From: Paraburkholderia phytofirmans OLGA172 | GTDB taxonomy: Bacteria; Pseudomonadota; Gammaproteobacteria; Burkholderiales; Burkholderiaceae | Assembly: GCF_001634365.1 (NCBI RefSeq) | Contig: NZ_CP014578.1 | Coordinates: forward strand, 4,154,001-4,218,000 | Direction: 5' to 3' | DNA: 64,000 nucleotides | In this document: piece after piece, positions 56,317 to 64,000 of the stretch | How positions within the stretch are numbered: the stretch's first letter is position 1 | Layout: each line of letters begins with the position of its first letter | Made by a program: the position numbers and the translations under genes | The notes under the pieces: generated by a model | What the model was told of the DNA's origin: nothing | Databases searched by the model: none | What the model saw: the letters and a program-made list of their open reading frames with translations, nothing else

Positions 56317-56392
56317 TGGTGCCGGCTGCAGGACTCGAACCCGCCACCTCATGATTACAAGTCAAGCGCTCTACCTGATGAGCTAAGCCGGC
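56317..56392 (-). tRNA. tRNA-Thr (UGU)
   Basis: A 76-nt cloverleaf with encoded CCA. The acceptor stem GCCGGCT/AGCCGGC is perfect, the D stem is GCTC/GAGC and the T loop TTCGAGT. The anticodon loop CTTGTAA gives anticodon UGU, reading ACA and other Thr codons. The anticodon stem CUUGA/UCAUG has a U-U mismatch at the second pair. Confidence 0.95.
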
Positions 56393-56411
56393 ATGAGGCC
56401 GTGATTCTACT

Positions 56412-56945
56412 TCATTTCACGATCTTAAGGCGAGCCCTTCCGCCGCCTTTCGTTCCATCGTCGTCAGGCTGCGGGCTGTTGGTCGCGCTATCCGCCTTGG
56501 CGGAGGCGGCATCAGCAGTGGAAGACGACGTTTCGACCGCACGCGGCGCCACGCTGACGACGGGCGCAGCCGGCGGTTCGGTTTCGTCCGCCAGTTCCGC
56601 GTCGGCGCCTGAATCCTGCGCCTCGCCGCCTGCCGACTCGACAGGGAACGCCATGCCCTGCCCATTTTCGCGCGCGTAGATCGCGAGAATATTTGCGATC
56701 GGCACTTCGATCTTGTGCGACTTGCCGGAGAAGCGTGCGCTGAACTCGATCCATTCGTTGCCCATCTGCAACTGGCTGGTCGCCTCGAAGCTGATGTTCA
56801 ACACGATCTCATTATCGCGCACGAACTGACGCGGCACGCGCGTCTGATTGTCGACCCGGACCGCAATATGCGGCGTGTAGCCATTATCCGTGCACCACTC
56901 GTACAGCGCGCGCAGCAGATAAGGCTTGGTGGAAGTCTCTTGCAT
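56412..56945 (-). CDS. sspB: ClpXP protease specificity-enhancing factor SspB
   Basis: A 177-residue adaptor that delivers ssrA-tagged proteins to ClpXP. The folded domain (residues 1-110) has RALYEWCTDNGYTPHIAV and GMAFPVE. A long acidic, low-complexity linker follows, and the C-terminal ARLKIVK matches the ClpX-binding tail of SspB. The start at 56945 gives the usual N-terminus. It lies 74 nt downstream of sspA. Confidence 0.93.
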   Translation of the reverse strand: MQETSTKPYLLRALYEWCTDNGYTPHIAVRVDNQTRVPRQFVRDNEIVLNISFEATSQLQMGNEWIEFSARFSGKSHKIEVPIANILAIYARENGQGMAFPVESAGGEAQDSGADAELADETEPPAAPVVSVAPRAVETSSSTADAASAKADSATNSPQPDDDGTKGGGRARLKIVK

Positions 56946-57019
56946 CAACAGTCCTCTTACCGGGTTGGGGCGCACACGGAAAACCATCGAGACGCGGCGC
57001 CCTCACCCCAAAGCCAAAC

Positions 57020-57631
57020 TCAACGACGCATCACCTTTTCCGAAGGCGTCAGCGCTTCAATATAAGCCGGGCGGCTGAAAATGCGCTCGGCGTACTTCAT
57101 CAGCGGTGCAGCGTTCTTCGACAGCTCGATGCCGTAGTGATCCAGACGCCACAGCAACGGCGCAATCGCGACGTCCAGCATCGAGAACTCTTCGCCGAGC
57201 ATGTACTTGTTCTTCAGGAAGATCGGTGCGAGCTGCGTGAGGCGATCGCGGATCGCGAGACGCGCCTTCTCGTGATTCTTCTCAGCGGCCTTGCCCTTTT
57301 CGTTTTCGAGCGTGCCGACGTGAACGAACAGTTCCTTTTCGAAGTTCAGCAGGAACAGACGGGCGCGGGCGCGCTGAACCGGATCGGCCGGCATCAGTTG
57401 CGGGTGCGGGAAGCGCTCGTCGATGTACTCGTTGATGATGTTCGATTCGTACAGAATCAGGTCCCGTTCCACGAGAATCGGCACCTGACCATACGGATTC
57501 ATCACAGCGATGTCTTCCGGCTTGTTAAACAGGTCGACGTCGCGGATCTCGAAGTCCATGCCCTTTTCGAACAACACCAGCCGGCAGCGCTGGGAGAACG
57601 GGCAAGTTGTGCCGGAATACAGAACCATCAT
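57020..57631 (-). CDS. sspA: Stringent starvation protein A
   Basis: A 203-residue GST-fold protein that binds RNA polymerase. N-terminal LYSGTTCPFSQRCRLVLFEKGMDFE, NPYGQVPILVERDLILYESNIINEYIDERFPHP in the thioredoxin half, and a helical C-terminal half match SspA. It sits between petC and sspB, the standard proteobacterial order. Confidence 0.95.
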   Translation of the reverse strand: MMVLYSGTTCPFSQRCRLVLFEKGMDFEIRDVDLFNKPEDIAVMNPYGQVPILVERDLILYESNIINEYIDERFPHPQLMPADPVQRARARLFLLNFEKELFVHVGTLENEKGKAAEKNHEKARLAIRDRLTQLAPIFLKNKYMLGEEFSMLDVAIAPLLWRLDHYGIELSKNAAPLMKYAERIFSRPAYIEALTPSEKVMRR

Positions 57632-57726
57632 GTTTACGTTTCCTCAAAAAGCTGAAAGGCCAGCGCGCGGAAAAACCGTTCAACAGGTTTTTCCTGGCGC
57701 CGGCCCCACGCCGGGTGACGGCGTGA

Positions 57727-58482
57727 TTATTTGATATGTTTCCAGTACGCGGCGTTCAGTCGCCAGGCGAAAAAGCTCAGAATGCCGAGGAAAAGCAGTA
57801 CCCACACGCCAAGCTGTTTGCGGGTTTTCTGCGTCGGTTCGGACATCCATGACAGGTACGACACGAGGTCGGCCACAGCAGAATCATAATCTACCGGCGA
57901 CATCGTCCCCGGCGTGACCTGTTGGTAGCCGACAAATTTGTGCACCGTTTCGCCTGTTTTTTCGTCGGTTTCGTCACCGAACTTCGCGGTACGTTGCCCC
58001 TGAAGCTGCCACAGCACGTGAGGCATGCTCACGTTTTCATACACCAGATTGTTCCAGCCGGTCGGCCGCGTATTGTCGCGATAGAAGCTGCGCAGATACG
58101 TGTACAGCCAGTCCTTGCCGCGCGCCCGCGCTTCCACCGACAAATCCGGCGGACTCGCGCCGAACCACGCTTTCGCGTCGTCCGGGCGCATCGCCACAGT
58201 CATGGTGTTGCCAACCTTATCTGTAGTGAACAACAGGTTCGCCTGAATTTCGCTCGGCTTGATGCCGAGGTCGGTCAGCCGGCTGTAGCGCATCAGACTC
58301 GCGCTGTGGCAATTCAGGCAGTAGTTTACAAACAATTGAGCGCCGTGCTGCAACGAAGCAAAATTCTCCGCGTTATCGGGCGCGCGGTCGAGAGGGAAAT
58401 TCTCGTCCGCGTGCGCCGGTCCGGCCAGCACCGCGAGCAGTGTCGCGCCGATCAGCGCGCACGTCGAAAGCAGTTTTTTCAT
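57727..58482 (-). CDS. petC: Cytochrome c1 of the bc1 complex
   Basis: A 251-residue subunit. A signal peptide ends at Ala25, heme c attaches at C55LNCH59, and the axial Met probably lies in VAMRPDDAKAWFG near residue 125. One C-terminal membrane anchor (VWVLLFLGILSFFAWRL) holds it in the inner membrane. It passes electrons from the Rieske protein to soluble cytochrome c. The ATG at 58482 follows AGGAGA. Confidence 0.95.
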   Translation of the reverse strand: MKKLLSTCALIGATLLAVLAGPAHADENFPLDRAPDNAENFASLQHGAQLFVNYCLNCHSASLMRYSRLTDLGIKPSEIQANLLFTTDKVGNTMTVAMRPDDAKAWFGASPPDLSVEARARGKDWLYTYLRSFYRDNTRPTGWNNLVYENVSMPHVLWQLQGQRTAKFGDETDEKTGETVHKFVGYQQVTPGTMSPVDYDSAVADLVSYLSWMSEPTQKTRKQLGVWVLLFLGILSFFAWRLNAAYWKHIK

Positions 58483-58504
58483 TTTGTGTTCTCCTGGCTC
58501 GCGA

Positions 58505-59884
58505 TTAGTGGGGCTTGAACCGCACCCGCTCGGGCGGCTGCTTGAACGTGCCAAGCCGCGTCCAGACGGGCATACCGAGGAAAAACGCGAAGTAGATCAG
58601 CGCACACACCTGAGCAATCAACGTCGAGGCGGGCGACGGCGGTTTGGTGCCGAGGAAGCCCAACGTCAGGAAAGCGAGCACGAAGATCCCGTAGAACACC
58701 TTGTGAAAAAACGGCCGGTAACGGATCGACTTCACCGGCGAGCGGTCGAGCCACGGCAGGAAGAACAATGAGATCACCGCGCTGCCCATCACCACCACGC
58801 CCCAGAACTTCGATTCGGTGAACGCCATGGCCAGCACCACCAGCACCGCGAGCACCGGCAAGCCGAGCTTCCACTTGCCGCGTGCGCGCACCAGGGCAAC
58901 GAGGCCGAGCAGCGCGACGATGATCATCAGCACGATCTTGAATGGATCGGTGGTGGCGCGCAGCATCGCATAGAACGCCGTGAAGTACCACACTGGCGCA
59001 ATTTCCTGCGGCGTTTGCAACGAATTGGCGGGAATGAAGTTGTTTGCTTCAAGGAAGTACCCACCCATTTCCGGTGCGAAAAAAATGATCGCGGCGAAAA
59101 TGATCAGAAACACCGAGACGCCCATGAAGTCGTGCACGGAGTAGTACGGGTGGAACGGAATGCCGTCGAGCGGAATGCCATCCGGGCCCTTCTTCGCCTT
59201 GATCTCGATGCCGTCGGGGTTGTTCGAACCCACTTCATGCAGCGCCACCAGGTGAGCAACCACCAGTCCGATCAGCACCAGCGGAATCGCGATCACGTGA
59301 AACGCGAAGAAGCGGTTCAGCGTCACGTCCGAGACGACGTAGTCGCCACGAATCCACAGCGACAGATCCGGCCCGATGAACGGAATTGCCGAGAACAGGT
59401 TCACGATCACCTGTGCGCCCCAGAACGACATCTGGCCCCACGGCAGCAGGTAGCCAAAGAACGCCTCAGCCATCAGGCACAGAAAGATCGCGCAGCCGAA
59501 GATCCACACCAGTTCGCGCGGCTTGCGGTACGAGCCGTACATCAGCCCGCGGAACATGTGCAGATACACGACGACGAAGAACATCGACGCGCCCGTGGAG
59601 TGCATATACCGGATCAGCCAGCCCCACGGCACCTCGCGCATGATGTACTCGACCGACGAGAACGCGAGCGTCGCGTCGGGCTTGTAGTTCATCGTGAGGA
59701 AGATGCCGGTGACGATCTGATTGACCAGCACCAGCAGCGCGAGCGAACCGAAGAAGTACCAGAAGTTGAAGTTCTTCGGCGCGTAGTACTCGGAAACGTG
59801 CTTTTTCCAAGTGGACGTCATGGGAAAACGGCGGTCGATCCAGCCGGCCAGACCGGTCGTCTCTACTTCGTGTTCGATCGCCAT
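58505..59884 (-). CDS. petB: Cytochrome b of the bc1 complex
   Basis: A 459-residue polytopic protein with two b hemes. His ligands lie in RYMHSTGASMFFVVVYLHMFR and FFAFHVIAIPLVLIGLVVAHL. The Qo-site PEWY motif reads PVWY, with Val298 in place of the Glu. Eight or nine helices are expected. It overlaps the petA stop by one base, showing tight coupling. Confidence 0.96.
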   Translation of the reverse strand: MAIEHEVETTGLAGWIDRRFPMTSTWKKHVSEYYAPKNFNFWYFFGSLALLVLVNQIVTGIFLTMNYKPDATLAFSSVEYIMREVPWGWLIRYMHSTGASMFFVVVYLHMFRGLMYGSYRKPRELVWIFGCAIFLCLMAEAFFGYLLPWGQMSFWGAQVIVNLFSAIPFIGPDLSLWIRGDYVVSDVTLNRFFAFHVIAIPLVLIGLVVAHLVALHEVGSNNPDGIEIKAKKGPDGIPLDGIPFHPYYSVHDFMGVSVFLIIFAAIIFFAPEMGGYFLEANNFIPANSLQTPQEIAPVWYFTAFYAMLRATTDPFKIVLMIIVALLGLVALVRARGKWKLGLPVLAVLVVLAMAFTESKFWGVVVMGSAVISLFFLPWLDRSPVKSIRYRPFFHKVFYGIFVLAFLTLGFLGTKPPSPASTLIAQVCALIYFAFFLGMPVWTRLGTFKQPPERVRFKPH

Positions 59885-60504
59885 TACGCTTCTCCTTTCT
59901 CGTCCTTGCCGATCACGAGGCCGGTGGCCGACGTGAACATGTAGGGCGGGATGTCGAGGTTCTGCGGCGCAGGTTTGTTCTTGAAGACGCGGCCGGCCAT
60001 GTCATAGGTCGAGCCGTGGCAAGGGCACAGGAAGCCGCCTGGCCAGTCGTCGGGAAGATTGGGCTGCGCGCCCTCCTGGAAGCGCGGCGTCGGCGTACAG
60101 CCCAGATGGGTGCACACGGCGACGGCGACGAAAAGGTTCTTGTGGTCGGTGCGCGAACGGAATTCGTTGTTGCAGTACTCCGGCAACGGCATCGAAAAGG
60201 GATTCGTGGTGTGGGGATCCGCTACTTCGTTATCGGCTTTCTGGACGTCAGCGAGCATTCTGTCGGTGCGGTTGATGATCCACACCGGCTTACCGCGCCA
60301 AGCGACGGTCTTCATGTCGCCGGGCTTGAGATCACTGATATCGACTTCGACCGGGGCGCCTGCCGCCTTGGCCTTTTCAGATGGTGCAAACGAACTAACA
60401 AAGGGTACGACAGTGGCAACGCCTCCTATGCCACCTGCTACGGTCGTCGCTATCAGCCAGGTACGGCGGCCGCCGTCGACGCGTTCATCTTCCTTGTCTC
60501 GCAT
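59884..60504 (-). CDS. petA: Rieske iron-sulfur subunit of the bc1 complex
   Basis: A 206-residue protein with an N-terminal twin-arginine motif (R13R14TWL) before one membrane helix (about 17-38). Cluster ligands are C131THLGC136 and C160PCHG with His133 and His163. It takes electrons from quinol at the Qo site. I use the ATG at 60504; an in-frame ATG at 60582 would add 26 residues before the Tat motif. Confidence 0.95.
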   Translation of the reverse strand: MRDKEDERVDGGRRTWLIATTVAGGIGGVATVVPFVSSFAPSEKAKAAGAPVEVDISDLKPGDMKTVAWRGKPVWIINRTDRMLADVQKADNEVADPHTTNPFSMPLPEYCNNEFRSRTDHKNLFVAVAVCTHLGCTPTPRFQEGAQPNLPDDWPGGFLCPCHGSTYDMAGRVFKNKPAPQNLDIPPYMFTSATGLVIGKDEKGEA

Positions 60505-60725
60505 TACACGCCCCACTTCTGAGTTGGATTTTTCCTTCACGTCGCTTCTACCGCCGCTAGTTTGCTCGAATGGAGTCGGCATTTACAAGGCCCGATTGCC
60601 AAAAACCGTGCGAAGCCCTTGATAAGTCAGGGTTTCTCCGTACGGATCGCAAACTTTTTCGCACCTCCTTTTAAGCACCCTCTACGTTATTCGTGCCTTT
60701 TTCTTATCTAATGCCAAGTTTCAAT

Positions 60726-61472
60726 TCAAACGGGATTCGGGATATCGATATACAGGTGTTCGATATCGAACTGCTCGGACAGATGTTTGCCCACCGCCTG
60801 CACGCCGAAGCGCTCCGTGGCGTGGTGGCCGGCCGCGAGGAACGCCACCCCGCTTTCCGCCGAGGTATGCATCACCGACTCCGACACTTCGCCGGTCAGG
60901 TAGACGTCGGCGCCCGCGTTGATTGCGGCGTCGAACATGCCTTGCGCGGCGCCCGTGCACCAGCCCACGCGGCGCAGTTCGCGATCCGGGTCGCCGAACA
61001 CGAGCGGCGTGCGGCCGAGCGTGTGCTCGACTTGCGCGGTGAAGTGCGCGAGCGTGATCGGCATCGGGAACGTGGCGAGCCAGCCGAGATCGTTCTCGCC
61101 GAAGCGCGCGTCGCTGATCCAGCCCATCTTCTGGCCGATCTGCGCGTTGTTGCCGAACTCGGGATGGTCGTCGAGCGGCAGGTGATAGGCGAACAGGTTC
61201 AGGTCGTTGGCGATCAGCAGCTTCAGCCGCGCGTGTTTGCGGCCGGTGATCTGCGGCGCCTCGTTGCGCCAGAAGTAGCCGTGATGGACCAGCACCGCGT
61301 CCGCGCCCCAGTCGAGCGCGGCCTCGAGGAAGGCCACTGAAGCCGTCACACCGGTCGCGAGCTTATTGATCTTGCGGCGCCCTTCGACCTGCAATCCGTT
61401 GGGGCAATAGTCCTTGAAGCGCGCGGTTTCAAGGAGATTGTTCAAGTACAATTCAAGTTCGATCCGATCCAT
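60726..61472 (-). CDS. Nif3-like dinuclear metal centre protein
   Basis: A 248-residue Nif3/YbgI-family protein. Metal-binding His segments are visible: [15 protein letters not shown] near residue 59 and [15 protein letters not shown] near 215. It likely forms a hexameric ring; the enzymatic role is unresolved (GTP cyclohydrolase I type 2 in annotations). It lies downstream of no close gene and upstream of petA on the same strand, with a 221-bp gap. Confidence 0.9.
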   Translation of the reverse strand: MDRIELELYLNNLLETARFKDYCPNGLQVEGRRKINKLATGVTASVAFLEAALDWGADAVLVHHGYFWRNEAPQITGRKHARLKLLIANDLNLFAYHLPLDDHPEFGNNAQIGQKMGWISDARFGENDLGWLATFPMPITLAHFTAQVEHTLGRTPLVFGDPDRELRRVGWCTGAAQGMFDAAINAGADVYLTGEVSESVMHTSAESGVAFLAAGHHATERFGVQAVGKHLSEQFDIEHLYIDIPNPV

Positions 61473-61491
61473 ATAAACCTCTAGTCTTCAG

Positions 61492-62715
61492 ATGCTTAGA
61501 CGCTTTTGGCTGTTCTTTGCCCAAGCGGTGACTGTGCTGTTGGCGCTGATGTTCATCATTGCGACCCTCAAACCGCAGTGGCTCCAGCGTCAAGGGCAAT
61601 TCGGCAAGCAGCTCGCCGAACCGATCGTCGCCCTTAGGGAAGTAGCGCCAGGCATCGGCACTGGCCCAGCACAGGCGTCCTATGCAGACGCCGCGCAAAA
61701 GGCCATGCCCGCGGTCGTCAATGTGTTCTCCAGCAAGGATGGCTCACTGCCGCCCGATCCGCGCGCGAAAGATCCGTTGTTCCGTTACTTCTTTGGCGAC
61801 AAGAACAAAGGCAAGCAGCAGGAGCAACCCGCGTCGAATCTCGGCTCGGGGGTGATAGTGAGTTCGGAAGGTTACATTCTAACGAACCAGCACGTCGTGG
61901 ACGGGGCCGATCAGATCGAAATCGCGCTCGCCGACGGCCGCACCACCAATGCCAAGGTGATCGGCGTCGATCCCGAGACCGACCTGGCCGTGCTGAAGGT
62001 CAACATGACCAACCTGCCCACCATCACGCTCGGCCGCATGGACCAGACACGCGTGGGCGACGTGGTGCTGGCAATCGGTAATCCGTTCGGCGTCGGCCAG
62101 ACAGTGACCATGGGCATTGTCAGCGCGCTCGGGCGCAATCACCTCGGTATCAACACCTTCGAAAACTTCATTCAGACCGACGCGGCCATCAACCCCGGCA
62201 ACTCCGGCGGCGCTCTGGTCGACGTGAACGGCAATCTCCTGGGGATCAATACCGCCATCTATTCGCGCTCGGGCGGCTCGCTCGGCATCGGCTTTGCGAT
62301 TCCTGTCTCGACCGCGCGCAGCGTGCTGGAGAGCATCATCACGACGGGCTCGGTCACGCGCGGCTGGATCGGCGTGGAGCCGCAGGACGTGACGCCGGAA
62401 ATCGCCGAATCGTTTGGGCTTGAGCAGAAGTCGGGCGCGATTGTCGCAGGCGTCCTGAAGAACGGACCGGCCGACCGTGCGGGCATCAAGCCCGGCGACA
62501 TCCTCGTGAGCGTGAATGGCCAGGAGATCACCGACACCACGCGTCTGTTGAATGTCATCGCGCAGATCAAGCCGGGCACGGCTGCGAAGGTTCATCTGGT
62601 GCGCAAGAGCCACGAGATGGATCTGGAGGTGACGATCGGCAAGCGCCCGCCTCCACCGAAGCAACCGGCCGAGGACAACGGCGGCGGCGATCAGCAGGAC
62701 GACGACGGCGGTTGA
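61492..62715 (+). CDS. Membrane-anchored HtrA/DegS-like serine protease
   Basis: A 407-residue S1C protease. One N-terminal helix (about 8-25) anchors it in the inner membrane. The triad is His134 (LTNQHVVDGA), Asp164 (ETDLAVLKV) and Ser238 (NPGNSGGALV). A single PDZ domain covers about 295-385 (VAGVLKNGPADRAGIKPGDILVSVNG). The tail is Gly/Asp-rich. The one-PDZ, anchored design is DegS-like. It is divergent from the Nif3 gene with 19 bp between starts. Confidence 0.92.
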   Translation: MLRRFWLFFAQAVTVLLALMFIIATLKPQWLQRQGQFGKQLAEPIVALREVAPGIGTGPAQASYADAAQKAMPAVVNVFSSKDGSLPPDPRAKDPLFRYFFGDKNKGKQQEQPASNLGSGVIVSSEGYILTNQHVVDGADQIEIALADGRTTNAKVIGVDPETDLAVLKVNMTNLPTITLGRMDQTRVGDVVLAIGNPFGVGQTVTMGIVSALGRNHLGINTFENFIQTDAAINPGNSGGALVDVNGNLLGINTAIYSRSGGSLGIGFAIPVSTARSVLESIITTGSVTRGWIGVEPQDVTPEIAESFGLEQKSGAIVAGVLKNGPADRAGIKPGDILVSVNGQEITDTTRLLNVIAQIKPGTAAKVHLVRKSHEMDLEVTIGKRPPPPKQPAEDNGGGDQQDDDGG

Positions 62716-62751
62716 GACGCGATAGATAACGGCCAGTGGTGGTGCATCGCA

Positions 62752-62792
62752 AAACAAAAAGGGCAGTCCGTGATGGACTGCCCTTTTTGTTT
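62752..62792. terminator. Bidirectional terminator between htrA-like and tatC
   Basis: AAACAAAAAGGGCAGTCC pairs perfectly over 18 bp with GGACTGCCCTTTTTGTTT around GTGAT. Confidence 0.93.
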
Positions 62793-62810
62793 GTCTCTCT
62801 GTGCTGCCGT

Positions 62811-63590
62811 TCAACCCGGCGGACTGTCGTCCGCAATCACAGGTTTCTGCTTGCCAACAATCAACCGCGCCGCGATGATGCCCGCCTCGTACAGCACGAT
62901 CAGCGGAATCGCCAGAATCAGCTGCGAGAACACGTCCGGCGGCGTCACCACAGCCGAAATCACGAACGCGCCCACGATCACATACGGACGGATCTCCCTG
63001 AGCTTCTTGATGGTCAGCACGTTCATGCGGACCAGCAGCACCACGACAATCGGCACTTCGAACGTCACGCCGAACGCGAGGAACATGGTCAGCACGAAGC
63101 TCAGGTAGTTGTCGATATCGGTGTTCATCTCCGCGCCCAGCGGCGCGTTGTAGTGCGCCATCACGCGGAAGATGGTCGGAAACACCACGAAGTACGCGAA
63201 CGCCATGCCGCACAGGAACAGCGTGTAGCTGCTGCCCACCAGCGGCCCGACCAGCTTCTTCTCATGCTGGTACAAACCCGGCGCGACGAACGCCCAGATC
63301 TGGTACAGCACGACCGGCAGCGCGATCACGAAGGCGACCATCATGGTCACCTTCATCGGCACGAAGAACGAGCCGGTGACGTCGGTGACGATCATCTTGC
63401 CGTCCTTCGGCAGATTCTGCATCAAGGGCCGCGCCAGCAGCCGGAAGATGTCCGGCGCCCAATATACGAGCCCGACAAACACCACGATGACGGCAAGGCC
63501 GGCGCGGATGATACGGTCGCGCAATTCAACGAGGTGGGAAATGAAGGTCTCTTCAGTGCCTTCGTCCTGGGTTTGCTGGGGGTCGCTCAC
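62811..63590 (-). CDS. tatC: Sec-independent protein translocase TatC
   Basis: A 259-residue protein with six membrane helices that recognises twin-arginine signals. FISHLVELRDRIIRAG at the N-terminus and PYVIVGAFVISAVVTPPDVFSQLILAIPLIVLYE near the C-terminus (in two segments) are typical. It lies 34 nt downstream of tatB. PetA is a likely local substrate. Confidence 0.95.
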   Translation of the reverse strand: MSDPQQTQDEGTEETFISHLVELRDRIIRAGLAVIVVFVGLVYWAPDIFRLLARPLMQNLPKDGKMIVTDVTGSFFVPMKVTMMVAFVIALPVVLYQIWAFVAPGLYQHEKKLVGPLVGSSYTLFLCGMAFAYFVVFPTIFRVMAHYNAPLGAEMNTDIDNYLSFVLTMFLAFGVTFEVPIVVVLLVRMNVLTIKKLREIRPYVIVGAFVISAVVTPPDVFSQLILAIPLIVLYEAGIIAARLIVGKQKPVIADDSPPG

Positions 63591-63624
63591 ACCGGCCCTC
63601 GGTTAGAGATTGTCGTTCTGATCA

Positions 63625-64000
63625 TCAGAAGAACCGCGTCGGACGACGCATGGAGGCCGGCGTATGCCGCGCCACGCGCGCCGCACCCGACTGCACGCGC
63701 GTGCGGCGCGTGGTGGCGCGCTTGTACCAGGTGGGCATGGCGGTCTGCTTGACGCGCCAGTTCTTGCGTTTGGGGCCTGCCGGTGGCGTGCTGGTCTGCC
63801 ACGGCGAATTGCTGACATCCTCAAGCGCGCCGCCGGCAATGCTCGGCGACACCGACGTGCCGCTATTCCACGCGTCGTTCAGCTCGGCTTCATGCTTGCG
63901 CAGATTCTCCTGAACGCTGGTTTCGACGTTGCTCGCCGCCGCTTCGAACTCGGTTTTCATGCGACGCAATTCGTCGAGTTCGATTTCGCGGGTGACCTCG
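63625..64000 (-). CDS. tatB: Sec-independent protein translocase TatB, partial
   Basis: The C-terminal 124 residues; the N-terminal membrane helix is beyond the right edge. The visible part begins VTREIELDELRRMKTEFEAA, an amphipathic, coiled-coil-like helix, then a Ser/Pro-rich and basic tail. Position before tatC and composition support TatB. Confidence 0.85.
   Translation of the reverse strand, partial: EVTREIELDELRRMKTEFEAAASNVETSVQENLRKHEAELNDAWNSGTSVSPSIAGGALEDVSNSPWQTSTPPAGPKRKNWRVKQTAMPTWYKRATTRRTRVQSGAARVARHTPASMRRPTRFF

Noticed and set aside
54403..56400. Genomic island inserted at tRNA-Thr
   Set aside because: The oxidase adjoins the tRNA, but there is no integrase, and I saw no direct repeat of the tRNA 3' end.
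62736..63752. 338-codon His/Arg-rich open frame on the plus strand
   Set aside because: It is antisense to tatC and its composition is a shadow artefact.

Overview
The window is about 64 kb of GC-rich proteobacterial chromosome. Gene content, gene order and protein sequences best fit a Burkholderiaceae main chromosome, most likely Paraburkholderia or Burkholderia. The diagnostic linkages are paaF/paaN-J-G-I-K, rpe-gph-trpE-G-D-C, hemA-prfA-prmC-grxD-ubiX, and tatBC-htrA-nif3-petABC-sspA-sspB. I saw no integrase, transposase, prophage, rRNA or CRISPR array. It is mainly core genome with a few accessory insertions.

Layout. At 1-6.2 kb is a phenylacetate degradation cluster: paaF leftward, and paaN, paaJ, paaG, paaI and paaK rightward, around a TetR-type palindrome. 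At 6.2-10 kb are a decayed copy of the paaK 3' end, heptamer repeats, mltA, apaG, rpe and gph. At 10-16 kb is trpEGDC, preceded by a readable Trp-rich leader peptide and a candidate attenuator, then a CYTH protein and ung. At 16-22 kb are azoR, an M61 peptidase, dsbC, a UbiH-type hydroxylase and ychF. At 22-28 kb is a GDPD-like lipoprotein with a substituted active site, divergent from the glycerol-3-phosphate importer ugpBAEC. At 28-34 kb are ettA, a DUF748-type protein, a HAD phosphatase, an Xaa-Pro aminopeptidase and a small membrane protein. At 34-39 kb are an atypical response regulator, then hemA, prfA, prmC, grxD and ubiX.

From 39 to 56 kb the content is more accessory: a LigB-type dioxygenase, an APC permease with an unusual two-hairpin leader, cspA, an Hsp70-like protein, two MFS transporters (one with a divergent TetR regulator), a nitroreductase, several poorly characterised proteins, two methyltransferases and a berberine-bridge-like FAD oxidase. 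From 56 to 64 kb are tRNA-Thr, sspB, sspA, the cytochrome bc1 operon petABC, a Nif3 protein, a membrane-anchored HtrA protease and tatC/tatB.

I found no convincing new multi-gene system. The most interesting signals are small: the GDPD pseudoenzyme beside ugp, a response regulator with Glu in place of the phospho-acceptor Asp, the tandem hairpin leader of the permease, an IS-end-like palindrome nested inside a terminator loop, the trp leader and attenuator, and the decayed paaK duplicate.
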